From CADEDH01 sp965263455 (GTDB lineage: Bacteria > Actinomycetota > Acidimicrobiia > Acidimicrobiales > SZUA-35): a stretch of DNA of 64,000 bases. Below the pieces are notes generated by a model that was not told where the DNA came from, did not search any database, and saw nothing but the letters and a program-made list of their open reading frames with translations. The stretch covers positions 682,001-746,000 of the forward strand of contig CBDHHN010000002.1 of assembly GCA_965263455.1 (NCBI GenBank). The letters are read 5' to 3'. Every line of letters begins with the position of its first letter. Positions within the stretch are counted from its first letter, which is position 1. The position numbers and the translations under genes were made by a program. Below are positions 1-8,204 of the stretch, one piece after another.

Positions 1-428
1 CCCGCTTCCACGCCGTCCAGGCCGGCGCCGGTCGGCACGTCGATCTGATCACGGCCCTCGTCGGTCAGGCCCTGGGCGCACCGGCCCTACGGCTGGCCCG
101 CGACAACCGGCACTGGAAAGAGCTGTACGTGGCCGCTCCGGTCGGTGCCCACGTCCTCGAGGGGTTCATCGACCTCTGCATCGAGACCGACGACGGCTAC
201 GTGATCGTGGACTACAAGACCGATCAGGTGAGCACGGCGGAGGAGGTGGCGGCCAAGGTCGACCACTACCGATTCCAGGCCGCCAGCTACGCCGTCGCCC
301 TGGCCGAGACCACGGGAGGCCGGGTGGCCGAATGCCGTCTCGTGTTCGTCGGACTCGACGGGGTCCAGGAGGTGTCGATCGACGACCTGGACACCCTGGT
401 CGAACAGGTCCGAACCTCGCTGGCCTGA
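1..428 (+). CDS. C-terminal part of a UvrD/RecB (AddA-like) helicase-nuclease, PD-(D/E)XK domain
   Basis: The reading frame is open from base 3, so only the last 141 residues of a gene beginning outside the window are visible. They form the C-terminal nuclease domain of RecB/AddA-type double-strand-break repair enzymes: a lead-in 'HWKELYVAAP', then GFID and, about 13 residues on, VDYKTD, which together give the acidic residues and lysine of the PD-(D/E)XK active site, followed by a helix with QAASYA as in RecB-family nucleases. By family knowledge the whole protein would combine a UvrD-like helicase with this nuclease and resect broken ends. The helicase part is not visible, so a stand-alone nuclease cannot be fully excluded. 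The TGA stop is at 426-428. Confidence 0.8.
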   Translation, partial: RFHAVQAGAGRHVDLITALVGQALGAPALRLARDNRHWKELYVAAPVGAHVLEGFIDLCIETDDGYVIVDYKTDQVSTAEEVAAKVDHYRFQAASYAVALAETTGGRVAECRLVFVGLDGVQEVSIDDLDTLVEQVRTSLA

Positions 429-439
429 GCGGACCCACC

Positions 440-465
440 GGACCCCCGCTCTCCGAGGCGGGTCC
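440..465. terminator. possible hairpin between converging genes
   Basis: GGACCC (440-445) and GGGTCC (460-465) are inverted repeats with a 14-base GC-rich interior that can partly extend the stem. It lies between the converging stops of the nuclease-helicase gene (428) and the DUF2510 gene (487). There is no T-run, so it is only a weak terminator candidate. Confidence 0.3.
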
Positions 466-486
466 GAGGCCGTTGCCAGGTTCGGC

Positions 487-657
487 TCAGTGGCCGGTCG
501 GGTCGAACCAGCAGCCGGTGCAGGGGGTGGGACCGTTGTGGGTCACGAAGTCGGTCCACGCCTTGCCGTCGTGGTACCGGAGGTGATGCTCCCGATCGGG
601 GTCCGAGTACCAGCCGGCCTCGGTGATGGTGAGCTCGTGCCGTTCTGCAAGTGCCAT
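487..657 (-). CDS. DUF2510-type miniprotein
   Basis: A 56-residue protein starting at the ATG at 655-657. Residues about 12-40 match the DUF2510 pattern: 'AGWYSDPDREHHLRYHDG' followed by KAWTDFV, with the conserved aromatic and Asp/His residues of a small WW-like fold. It ends in a TPCTGCWFDPTGH tail with two cysteines, unusual for this domain. In actinobacteria DUF2510 domains usually sit at the N-terminus of membrane or secreted proteins; here the domain stands alone and no membrane segment follows. Function is unknown. It converges with the upstream nuclease gene and is not in an obvious operon. Confidence 0.65.
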   Translation of the reverse strand: MALAERHELTITEAGWYSDPDREHHLRYHDGKAWTDFVTHNGPTPCTGCWFDPTGH

Positions 658-966
658 GGCCGTACATCTCCGTTGATGTCGGTTGCCGTCCCCCCTACGG
701 GCGCAACGAACGAGACCGGAACGGGCGAGCCAACTGACCCGGCCCTCCAGTCGCTTCGGCACGGTGAGGGGGAAGGTTGAGGTTCTGCGGGGGATTTGTC
801 GCCGAACCAGGAGCCACCGTTGGTCCCGGCCGTTTGACGACCCGAGGCACCATAGGCGCGGCGCCACCCGATTGTGACGGCATTGCGACGAATTCCTCAC
901 CGGTTCCGGTCGAGGGGCCGCCGACGTTGGGGCCGTGCGCCGATCGACCCCGGACCCGACCGGATG
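658..966. other. intergenic region, 309 bases, no gene seen
   Basis: This stretch lies upstream of the DUF2510 gene and beyond the stop of the next gene (967). Long open frames crossing it on both strands are continuations of shadow frames and have arginine/proline-rich translations with no recognisable domain. It should hold the DUF2510 promoter, but I see no convincing -10/-35 pair. Confidence 0.5.
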
Positions 967-1800
967 TCAGGCCACTGAGACCAGCGTCTGGGCCGGCGCA
1001 TGGGCCGGGAGCCGCCCCTCGGCCGCCCGGACCTCGAGCTCGCGGCGACCCTCGGGACACTCGTCCACGAACGGGCACCAGCCGCACAACACACCCGGCT
1101 TGGCCTCGAACGACGCCGAGGCGCAGGCCGACTGGACCCCGTCCCAGGTTTCGGCCAGGCGGGTCCCGGCCTCCTCCAGGCGTCGGTCGGTGACGAGGAC
1201 GTCGAGCGTCCGCTGGCCCAGGTAGAGGAGACGGGCCCGGTCGGGGGCCCGGGCGTCGGCTTCGGCCAGCGCGGCGGCGTACAACATGACCTGCTGGATC
1301 TTGTCGGCCCGCCACCGGTAGCGGGGCAGCACTCCGGACTTGTAGTCACTGACCACCAGCCGGCCGGCGATCCGGTCGACCCGATCGACCACCCCCACGA
1401 AGGGGACGCCGCCGACGGTGGTGCGGACCTTCCGTTCGGTCGACACCACCTCGACCCCGGCCGGGTCCTCCAGCTCCCAGAGACCGGCGATGGCCAGCCA
1501 CGCCTGCCACCGGAAGGCCCGGGACTCCTCGTCGTCGAGATCGAGGGCCTGGAAGTCGGGGTCGGTGGCGAAATCGGGCCACAGCTGCTTGGCCAGGGCC
1601 CGAGCCTGGTCCTGGGTCCGGTGGACGGCGGGCAGGCCACACAGGAACTCGAGCACCCGGTGGGCGAAGGTGCCGACCAGGGCGGCCTGACCCGAGGGCT
1701 CCGGCCGACCGTCGATGTATTTGAACCGCCATCGGCGTGGGCACTGGTCGAAGGCCGCGGCCGACGAGGGCGACAGGTGACTCGGCAACTCGACCATGGA
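967..1800 (-). CDS. RecB-family PD-(D/E)XK exonuclease with Fe-S cysteines
   Basis: A 277-residue stand-alone nuclease. The N-terminus 'LSPSSAAAFDQCPRRWRF' is the usual start of this family. The active site appears as VVDRVDR followed by VVSDYKSG (motifs II and III). Cys19 together with Cys239, Cys242 and Cys248 (VLCGWCPF...EC) matches the four-cysteine cluster that holds a 4Fe-4S centre in AddB/Cas4-like nucleases. I chose the ATG at 1800 because homologues begin here; an in-frame GTG at 1887, three bases past the stop of the upstream gene, would add 29 unconserved residues. It follows the membrane-protein gene on the same strand and may be co-transcribed. A role in DNA repair or processing is inferred from the family. 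Confidence 0.8.
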   Translation of the reverse strand, partial: SMVELPSHLSPSSAAAFDQCPRRWRFKYIDGRPEPSGQAALVGTFAHRVLEFLCGLPAVHRTQDQARALAKQLWPDFATDPDFQALDLDDEESRAFRWQAWLAIAGLWELEDPAGVEVVSTERKVRTTVGGVPFVGVVDRVDRIAGRLVVSDYKSGVLPRYRWRADKIQQVMLYAAALAEADARAPDRARLLYLGQRTLDVLVTDRRLEEAGTRLAETWDGVQSACASASFEAKPGVLCGWCPFVDECPEGRRELEVRAAEGRLPAHAPAQTLVSVA

Positions 1801-1890
1801 CTGATCTTCGTCCAGATCTGTGACAGCGCGGTGGATGGCGTCCGGTCGGGCGCCCGGCTCCGGGATCGGCGGCTGATGGTCGCCCACCGC

Positions 1891-3315
1891 TCAGAACCGC
1901 CGGCTGGCCCGACCCCGGGTCCGTGGGGTACGGCCCCCGGAACCGGTCCCGAACCGGCGCCCGGCCGTGTTGCGGTTGCCGCCGGACGACCGGGAGCCGC
2001 CGGGCCGGAGTACGCCTCCGCCCAGGCCGCCACCTCGACGCCCCGCCCCCACCGGGGCCGAGCGACGCTGGCGTCCCATGCCGGCAGGGAAGCCGGTCCG
2101 GCGCGAACTCCGCCGCGAGCGGGGTCCCCCCAGCCCGCCGAGGCCGCCGCCGAGGATGACACCGCCCAGGATCTCGCCCAACGAACCACCGAGGCCACCG
2201 CCGGCGCGGCGCCGGGGGGCCGGGGCCCGGGACGGAGCCCGGCGAGAACCCGGGCCGAACACCGAGTCGTCGGGGTCGAGGGCGGGGCGGTCGGAGCGGG
2301 CGTCCCGGCCCGCCGTCCGCTCCCGGGCCGCGGCCTCGGCCTCCATGGCCTCGATCTGGGCCGGGGACGGGGGTGGCGGCTCACCCTCCAACCGGGCCTC
2401 GATGACCTGGAACTGCCACTCGGCCTCATCGATCCGGTCGTCGAGGGCATCGATCTCGTCCGCCGTGGTCGCCGCGTCCACGGCCAGGCTGACGTCCTGG
2501 TAGGTGCCGCTGGCCTCCTCGTAGAGGTCCATCAGGTCCGAGTCGCCGGAGGCGATGACCCGGTCCCCGAGAGACAGCACGGCATCGGCGTTGTCCCGCA
2601 GTTGTTCCTCGATCTCGGCCCGATCGGCCTCGAGGTCCTCCTCGGCCTGACGTCGGGCCCGACCGCGGTTGCGGAGGTAGCGCACGGCCACGAAGCCACC
2701 CCCGGCCAGAGCCAGGAGCAGGAGGATCGACCCCAGCCCGAAACCGCCGCCCGACGACTCGCCCTCGCCCTCGGCCCCGTCGCCGGTGCCGGCCGGGGCG
2801 GTGGTGGCGGGGTCGCCCAGGCCGCCGGTCGGATCACCGCCGGTCGTCGTGGCCGTGGTGTCGACGTCGAGGGCGGCACCGGCCAGGGACCCGGTGAAGG
2901 CGTCGAGGGCACCGGGCACATCGCCCTGCTCGAAGGACGGGAAGCTGGCGTCGAAGGCGGCGTTGATGGCGTCCAGGCCGGCGGTCTCGGACGAGGCGGC
3001 GACGCTGATGTCGGTCAGGGCCAGCACCGTGCGGAACGGGGCCTCGAGGAGCTGCAGCTCGGCCAGGACGGCGTCGGCCACCACCTGGGCATCGTCCTCG
3101 CTGTCGAGCCAGACGAAGCCGATCCCCTCCGTGTTGGCCTGGGCCACCGCGGCGTCGAGGCCGGCCGGGGGCGAAGGCTCGACGTAGGAGCCGGCCGCCA
3201 CCAACTCGTCGGCGATCTGGCGGGCGGTCAGACCCTGGGCCGGTGCCGCCCCGGCCGCCACCGGACCGACCAGCAGCGCCGCCAGGAGAATCGGGATGGA
3301 CAACAGCCGCCGCAC
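1891..3315 (-). CDS. exported single-pass membrane protein with Gly/Arg-rich tail
   Basis: A 474-residue protein not assignable to a named family with certainty. It has a signal peptide (RRLLSIPILLAALLVG...AGAAPA), a roughly 130-residue outside domain that faintly resembles TPM/Psb32-like phosphatase-fold domains of actinobacterial membrane proteins, a Thr/Gly linker, one membrane helix (GLGSILLLLALAGGGFVAV), a charged alpha-helical segment likely to form a coiled coil (RARRQAEEDLEADRAEIEE), and a long Gly/Arg-rich C-terminal tail. The GTG at 3315 is chosen because it follows a -10 box TAGGGT by exactly seven bases and starts right at the signal peptide; GTG codons at 3357 and 3321 would lengthen it. 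The basic tail may bind nucleic acid or phospholipid; that is speculation. Confidence 0.65.
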   Translation of the reverse strand: MRRLLSIPILLAALLVGPVAAGAAPAQGLTARQIADELVAAGSYVEPSPPAGLDAAVAQANTEGIGFVWLDSEDDAQVVADAVLAELQLLEAPFRTVLALTDISVAASSETAGLDAINAAFDASFPSFEQGDVPGALDAFTGSLAGAALDVDTTATTTGGDPTGGLGDPATTAPAGTGDGAEGEGESSGGGFGLGSILLLLALAGGGFVAVRYLRNRGRARRQAEEDLEADRAEIEEQLRDNADAVLSLGDRVIASGDSDLMDLYEEASGTYQDVSLAVDAATTADEIDALDDRIDEAEWQFQVIEARLEGEPPPPSPAQIEAMEAEAAARERTAGRDARSDRPALDPDDSVFGPGSRRAPSRAPAPRRRAGGGLGGSLGEILGGVILGGGLGGLGGPRSRRSSRRTGFPAGMGRQRRSAPVGAGRRGGGLGGGVLRPGGSRSSGGNRNTAGRRFGTGSGGRTPRTRGRASRRF

Positions 3316-3322
3316 GTCCCTC

Positions 3323-3328
3323 ACCCTA
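3323..3328 (-). promoter_or_regulatory. -10 box TAGGGT, leaderless start of the membrane-protein gene
   Basis: On the minus strand TAGGGT is followed by seven bases and then the GTG at 3315, so transcription would begin at the start codon. The first three bases of the box (TAG) are also the stop codon of corA (3326-3328). Confidence 0.5.
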
Positions 3329-4543
3329 CCGGGACCCCGACGGCGGGCTGACCGCACCCCCGGCCGACCCTCGGTTCCGGTCGGTCCTGGTCTCCGACGG
3401 GCGCCACAGCATGGTGAAGGGCCGGACCGGGGCCCGGGCGGCGGCGGTGAGGCCCGTCATCAGGCCCGGACTGCGGTCGAGCCGAGGCAGGCGCACGATC
3501 CCGACCCGGACGAACACCAGCCAGCTGACCAGCGACACCAGACCCATGAAACCGGTGACGGCGGGCCAGCCCCACGACCGATCGGCCGCCGGCAGGTTGG
3601 TCATGTTCATGCCGTACCAGCTGGTGATGAGCGACAGGGGCAACACGATGGCGGCGTAGACGGTGAGCACGGTGGCAGCCGCCGCCTGACGCTCGGCCGA
3701 CGCGCCCCGGTAGGTGTCGAGGGTGTCGGTCAGGAGGCTCCGGGCCGAGGACAGGCTCTCCACCACCAGATTGTGGACGTCGTAGGCGTCGGTCAGGATG
3801 GCGACCGAGCCCGACCGGAGCGACGGGGGCGGGCTGGCCCGCAGGGCGGCGATGACGGCCCGTTGGGGGCCGAGGACCTTGCGGATGGTGCCCTCCTCCC
3901 GGCGGAGGAGCTGGATCTCGCGCAGGACCCGCTGGTCGGCGTCGAGGGCCCGGTCGGAGAGGGCGTCGATGCGGCGCTCGAACTCGTCGATCACCTCCAG
4001 GTAGCGGCGGCCGACCACCTCGGCCAGCTGGGCGAACAGCTCGTCGGCTCCGTGCTCGGCCAGGTGGGGGTAGGACTGGGCCGCCTCCCACAGCCAGTCC
4101 AGGCCGACCAGCTGGCGGGACCGGACGGTCACCAACAGGTCGGCCGAGACGAAGCAGTCGACCTCGTGGGTGTCGATCCGGTCGTCGTCGGAGACCAGGG
4201 CGTGCAGCACGACGAACAGGTGGTCGTCATAGCTGTCGTACTTGGGCAGTTGTTCGACGTCGATCACGTCCTCGATGGCGGCCGGGTCGAACCCGAAGCG
4301 GGCCCCCAATGCGTCCATGGCCGCCGGGTTCCGGCCGTCGACGTCGAGCCACAGCAGACAGCCGTCGTCCCGCAGCGATTCGAGGTCGTCGACCCGGCAC
4401 GGGCTCAGATGCACCTCACCCGGCCGCCGGACGAGCAGCCGCTGGCCCGTCACCGTCTCCTCGGCCGGTGTCCCCTCCATCGCCGTCGCCCCGTCGTCGG
4501 CCGTCGGCTGTTGCCCGGCCCCCTCGTCGGATCCGTCCTCCAC
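3326..4543 (-). CDS. corA: CorA-type Mg2+/Co2+ transporter
   Basis: A 405-residue CorA-family divalent cation channel. The long N-terminal cytoplasmic domain includes WLDVDGRNPAAMDALGARFG and a helical region rich in charged residues. The C-terminus has the two family membrane helices with the signature YGMNM between them (SLITSWYGMNMTNLP), which forms the pore entrance in the CorA pentamer. The start is the GTG at 4543: it is preceded five bases upstream by a GGAGG ribosome-binding site (4549-4553). An ATG at 4480 would remove 21 acidic, non-conserved residues. The gene follows two ABC exporter genes on the same strand with 56 bases between, so they may form one transcript. Confidence 0.88.
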   Translation of the reverse strand: MEDGSDEGAGQQPTADDGATAMEGTPAEETVTGQRLLVRRPGEVHLSPCRVDDLESLRDDGCLLWLDVDGRNPAAMDALGARFGFDPAAIEDVIDVEQLPKYDSYDDHLFVVLHALVSDDDRIDTHEVDCFVSADLLVTVRSRQLVGLDWLWEAAQSYPHLAEHGADELFAQLAEVVGRRYLEVIDEFERRIDALSDRALDADQRVLREIQLLRREEGTIRKVLGPQRAVIAALRASPPPSLRSGSVAILTDAYDVHNLVVESLSSARSLLTDTLDTYRGASAERQAAAATVLTVYAAIVLPLSLITSWYGMNMTNLPAADRSWGWPAVTGFMGLVSLVSWLVFVRVGIVRLPRLDRSPGLMTGLTAAARAPVRPFTMLWRPSETRTDRNRGSAGGAVSPPSGSR

Positions 4544-4548
4544 ATCAA

Positions 4549-4553
4549 CCTCC
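4549..4553 (-). promoter_or_regulatory. ribosome-binding site deciding the corA start
   Basis: GGAGG on the minus strand, five bases before the GTG at 4543. None of the alternative in-frame starts has a comparable site. Confidence 0.6.
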
Positions 4554-4599
4554 ACCGGGCCGGTCTCGCCCGAACGGTCCGGCCCGCCGGTTGGCCATG

Positions 4600-6363
4600 C
4601 TAGATCGGTCGCAACCGACCCTGGTGAAGCTCCAGGACCTGGTCGGCCCGCTCGAGGGCCACCGGGCGATGGGACACGGCGAGCACCGTCGTGCCGGCCC
4701 GGGCCAGGTTGTCCCACAGGAGGGCTTCGGTCTCGACGTCGAGCGCCGACGACACGTCGTCCAGCACCACCAGCTCGGGTCGGGTCACCAGGGCCCGGGC
4801 CGTGGCCACCCGCTGTCGTTGGCCTCCCGACAGGCGGACTCCCCGGGGGCCGACGGTGGTGGCCGCCCCCTGGGGCATGCGGGCCACGTCGTCGGCCACG
4901 GCCGCCAGTTCGAGGGCGGGCACGAGCAGGTCGGCGTCGTGGCCGAGCAGGACGTTGTCGGCCAGGGGGTCCGACACCAGCCGGGGCAGCTGGGGCACGT
5001 AGGCGACCTGGGGTGGGATCAGGACCGCGGCCCGGTCGACCAGCACCTCGCCGTTCCACCGCACGACGCCCCCGACCGGGCGGTCGCCGGTCAGGCCGAG
5101 CAGGGCCCGGACCAGGGTGGTCTTGCCCGACGACACCGGGCCGGTGATGACGGTGAACGAACCCCGATCCAACCCGAACCAGACGTCGTCGATGCCGGCC
5201 CCGTCGCCGACCCGGGCCCGGGTGCCGACAGGGCCGTCGGAGCCGTCGTCGCCGCGCCCCTCGGGTCGATGGTCGTCGCCCCAGCGCAGAGTCAGGCCCT
5301 CGACCTCGAGGCGTTCCAGGCGGCGGCGGGTCCGGGCCGGATGGGCGAACGGCGGCGCGACACCGTCGACCGGATAGTCGACGTCGTGGTGGCGGACGGT
5401 GGCCAGGGCCGACTCGCCGGCGGTGAGGGTCGACATGTTGTCGAGGGCCACCGATGCCTGGTTGGACCGGGCCACCAGCAGCCCGGTCATGCGGGGCAGG
5501 AACCCGAGCCACTGCCCGTAGGTCAGGAACAGCAGCAGCTCGCCCGGGCCCAGACGGCCGTCGGCCACGGCCGGGAGGCTGATCAGGATGACCAGACCCA
5601 GGCCGATCTCGGCCACGGCGGGGTGCAGCGAGCGGATGGTGTACTGGAGCACGGCGGCCCGCACCGCGGTGGACCGGCGCCGATCGATGAGCCGTTGGAA
5701 TCGGGCCAGGATGGGGCCGGAGGCCCCGTTGAGGGCGATGGTGACGGCGGCCGCCATGCTGTCGCCCAGGTAGCCGGTGACGGCGGCGGTGGCGGCTCGA
5801 TCCCGACGGTGGGCCAGCCGCAGGTTCCGACCGAGGACCGAGGCCAGCGCCCCCACGACCACCATGGGAACGAGGAGTACGGCGGCGGCCACCGGATCGA
5901 CCGAGGCCAGAACCATGAAGGCCACGACCGTGAACGCCACCCCGGCGGTGACGTCGATCCAGGTGTCGACGAACAGGGCGACGTCCTCGGTGTCGTCCCG
6001 GAAGCGGGCCAGGGCGGCCCCGCTGTCGCCAACGGGGGACCCGGCGCGGGGGCCACCGCTGGCCAGCTGGCTCTCCAACATGTTGAGCCGCAGCAGGGCC
6101 CGGATCGACTCCCAGGACCGGACGAACCAGACGATGGCGTAGCGGAGGGTGGCGATCCGGGCCACTTCGACCAGGCCCAGGAGCAGGGCCAGCACCACCA
6201 CCCGCCCGGACCGACCCGAGGCCAGGGCGTCGAAGGAGGCGGCGACCAGGAGCCCGATGGCGATGGGCAGGACCATGAACATGGTGAACCAGGCCGTCGA
6301 CAACCAGTAGGCCTTGGGCCGGTGGGCGGCCGCCCGGAAGGCGGGACGCCAGGGGCTGCTCAT
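4600..6363 (-). CDS. heterodimeric ABC exporter, subunit with non-catalytic Asp in Walker B
   Basis: A 587-residue half-transporter: six membrane helices (about residues 20-310) and an ATPase domain with Walker A GPVSSGKTT (near 407), a canonical signature LSGGQRQR (near 510) and H-loop AVSHRP. Walker B reads VVLDDVSSALD, with Asp where the catalytic Glu is expected. The ATG at 6361-6363 overlaps the stop of the upstream partner gene by four bases (ATGA), fixing the start. With that partner it should form an asymmetric exporter of the TM287/288 or BmrCD type, in which one ATP site hydrolyses and the other mainly binds. The substrate is unknown; drugs, lipids and peptides are all exported by this family. 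Confidence 0.88.
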   Translation of the reverse strand: MSSPWRPAFRAAAHRPKAYWLSTAWFTMFMVLPIAIGLLVAASFDALASGRSGRVVVLALLLGLVEVARIATLRYAIVWFVRSWESIRALLRLNMLESQLASGGPRAGSPVGDSGAALARFRDDTEDVALFVDTWIDVTAGVAFTVVAFMVLASVDPVAAAVLLVPMVVVGALASVLGRNLRLAHRRDRAATAAVTGYLGDSMAAAVTIALNGASGPILARFQRLIDRRRSTAVRAAVLQYTIRSLHPAVAEIGLGLVILISLPAVADGRLGPGELLLFLTYGQWLGFLPRMTGLLVARSNQASVALDNMSTLTAGESALATVRHHDVDYPVDGVAPPFAHPARTRRRLERLEVEGLTLRWGDDHRPEGRGDDGSDGPVGTRARVGDGAGIDDVWFGLDRGSFTVITGPVSSGKTTLVRALLGLTGDRPVGGVVRWNGEVLVDRAAVLIPPQVAYVPQLPRLVSDPLADNVLLGHDADLLVPALELAAVADDVARMPQGAATTVGPRGVRLSGGQRQRVATARALVTRPELVVLDDVSSALDVETEALLWDNLARAGTTVLAVSHRPVALERADQVLELHQGRLRPI

Positions 6364-8171
6364 GCCGGCTCCTCGACTCGGGCCGCCCGCAGGAGGTGGG
6401 CGAAGCGGGAGTCGGGGTCGGCCGCCAGCACCTCCCGCGGTCCGAACTCGACGAGCCGACCCCGATCGAGCACGGCGATGCCGTCGACCCGGTCCAGGGT
6501 CGACAGCCGGTGGGCCACGATGATCACGGTGCGGTCTTCGGTCAGGGCGTCCAGGGCCCGGGCCAGGCGGCCTTCGGTGGTCGGGTCGACCCGGGCCGTC
6601 GGCTCGTCGAGCACGATCAGGTCGGGGCGACGGAGCCACACCCGGGCCAGGGCCAGGAGTTGGGCCTCACCGGCCGACAGGCCCTGGCCCCCGGGCCCGA
6701 GGTGGACCAGGTGGGAACAGCCGACGAAGCGGTCGAGGCCGACGGCGGCCAGGGCCCGGTCGACATCCTCGACGTCCTCGAGATTGCGCGCTCGCCGGCC
6801 GGCCGGATCGCCGTCGTCGCGTCCGGGAACCCCGGCCCGGTCGGCGAACAGCAGCAGGTTGTCGGCCACCGTCCCCGCCAACAGGTCGACGTGCTGGCCG
6901 ATGACGGCCACCCGGCGGCGGAGGTGGGCCATTGGGATGTCGGCCACCGCCACCCCGCCGAGCGCCAGGGAACCCCCGGTGGCGTCGACCAGGCGGACCA
7001 CCAGCCGCATGAGCGTCGTCTTGCCCGACCCCGTGGCGCCGACCACCCCCAGCGACGTGCCGGCCGGGACCTCGAGGCTGATCCCCTCCAGGATCGGCTC
7101 CCCGTCGTCGTAGTGGAACGACAGATCGTCGATGGTGACCGCCAGCGGGCCGGGCGGGGGCTCGGTCCGACCGAGGTCGGCGACCGCCGGACGCCGGGCC
7201 AGCAGGGCCTGGACCCGGCCCATGGCCCCGTTGGCCTTCTGGACCAGCTGCAGCTCGTCGCTCAGCTCCTCCAGCGGGCGTTGCAGGCGCTGGCTGTACT
7301 GGAGCAGCAACAGGGCGGTCCCGACCGTCAGCACCCCGGTGGCGACGCCGGCCGCCCCCGCCACCAGGGCCAGAACCGTGCCGACCACGATCGAACCCTG
7401 AAGGTCACGCCAGAGGCGCAGGAAGGCCCGCTCCCGGTCGAGTACCACCCCGAGGTAGCGGCCGCTGTCGGCCACGAACCGGTGGAGCAGGTAGGGCGAG
7501 GCGCCATTGGCCCGCAGCTCCTCCGACGCCGCCAACCGTTCCTCGATCCCGCCGTAGAGGGCGGCCCCGGCACTCATCTCGGCCATCGACTCGTCCACGG
7601 CATGGTCGCGGCGTCGCCACAGGCCGAAGCCGACCACCGTCATGTAGGCCGCCATCCCGAGCCCGAGGCGCCAGTCGACCGCGGCCATGACGGCCACGAT
7701 GCCCACCACCAGCATGAGGACCGCGACCACCCGGATGACGACGAGGGCGAGGAAGTCCGAGACCGAGGTCACGTCGCCGTCGATCCGCTCGATCAGCTCA
7801 CCGGGCGAGCGGGACCGGTGGAACTCGTGGTCGAGGCCGAGGACGTGGGCCGCCAATCGGGCCCGGAGCCGGTTGGCGGTGTGCCAGGCGGTCCGGGTGG
7901 AGATGTAGGACACGACGACCACGGCCACCTGCCGACCGAGGGCGGCGGCCAGATACACCATGGCCAGGAGCCGGAGGGCGTCCAGGTCGGCCCCCTCGGC
8001 CGCCCGGTCGATGAGACGAGCCAGGACCAGGGGGCCGAAAAGCTCGAGGCCGGAGGACAGGGCCACGACCGCGCCGAGGCCGAGGTAGCGGCGGAGGTCG
8101 GCCCGGATGAGGCCGAGCGTGGCCCGCCAGTGACCGCTCGGCGCCCCTGACACTCCCCCAGTTTTGTCCAT
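6360..8171 (-). CDS. heterodimeric ABC exporter, catalytic-Glu subunit with degenerate signature
   Basis: A 603-residue half-transporter and partner of the following gene. The N-terminal membrane domain has about six helices, including SISTRTAW and the LIERIDGDV coupling region typical of multidrug-type exporters. The ATPase domain has Walker A GATGSGKTT, Walker B LIVLDEPTARVD with the normal catalytic Glu, H-loop IVAHRLS, but the signature is LSAGEAQ instead of LSGGQ. The degenerate signature pairs in space with the Walker B Asp of the partner, so one composite ATP site is damaged on both sides while the other is intact. It starts at the ATG at 8169-8171 and is first in the exporter operon; a DUF1028 gene lies upstream on the same strand. 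Confidence 0.88.
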   Translation of the reverse strand: MDKTGGVSGAPSGHWRATLGLIRADLRRYLGLGAVVALSSGLELFGPLVLARLIDRAAEGADLDALRLLAMVYLAAALGRQVAVVVVSYISTRTAWHTANRLRARLAAHVLGLDHEFHRSRSPGELIERIDGDVTSVSDFLALVVIRVVAVLMLVVGIVAVMAAVDWRLGLGMAAYMTVVGFGLWRRRDHAVDESMAEMSAGAALYGGIEERLAASEELRANGASPYLLHRFVADSGRYLGVVLDRERAFLRLWRDLQGSIVVGTVLALVAGAAGVATGVLTVGTALLLLQYSQRLQRPLEELSDELQLVQKANGAMGRVQALLARRPAVADLGRTEPPPGPLAVTIDDLSFHYDDGEPILEGISLEVPAGTSLGVVGATGSGKTTLMRLVVRLVDATGGSLALGGVAVADIPMAHLRRRVAVIGQHVDLLAGTVADNLLLFADRAGVPGRDDGDPAGRRARNLEDVEDVDRALAAVGLDRFVGCSHLVHLGPGGQGLSAGEAQLLALARVWLRRPDLIVLDEPTARVDPTTEGRLARALDALTEDRTVIIVAHRLSTLDRVDGIAVLDRGRLVEFGPREVLAADPDSRFAHLLRAARVEEPA

Positions 8172-8204
8172 GGTGGTCGCCGTCGCCCGCGATTTACCGG
8201 CCCG

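Noticed and set aside
1000..3351. 783-codon open frame on the plus strand
   Set aside because: Lies opposite the nuclease and the exported membrane protein; low-complexity translation without domains.
4309..7113. 934-codon open frame on the plus strand
   Set aside because: Shadow of the two ABC exporter genes and corA; the composition is low in hydrophobic residues and no family is recognisable.
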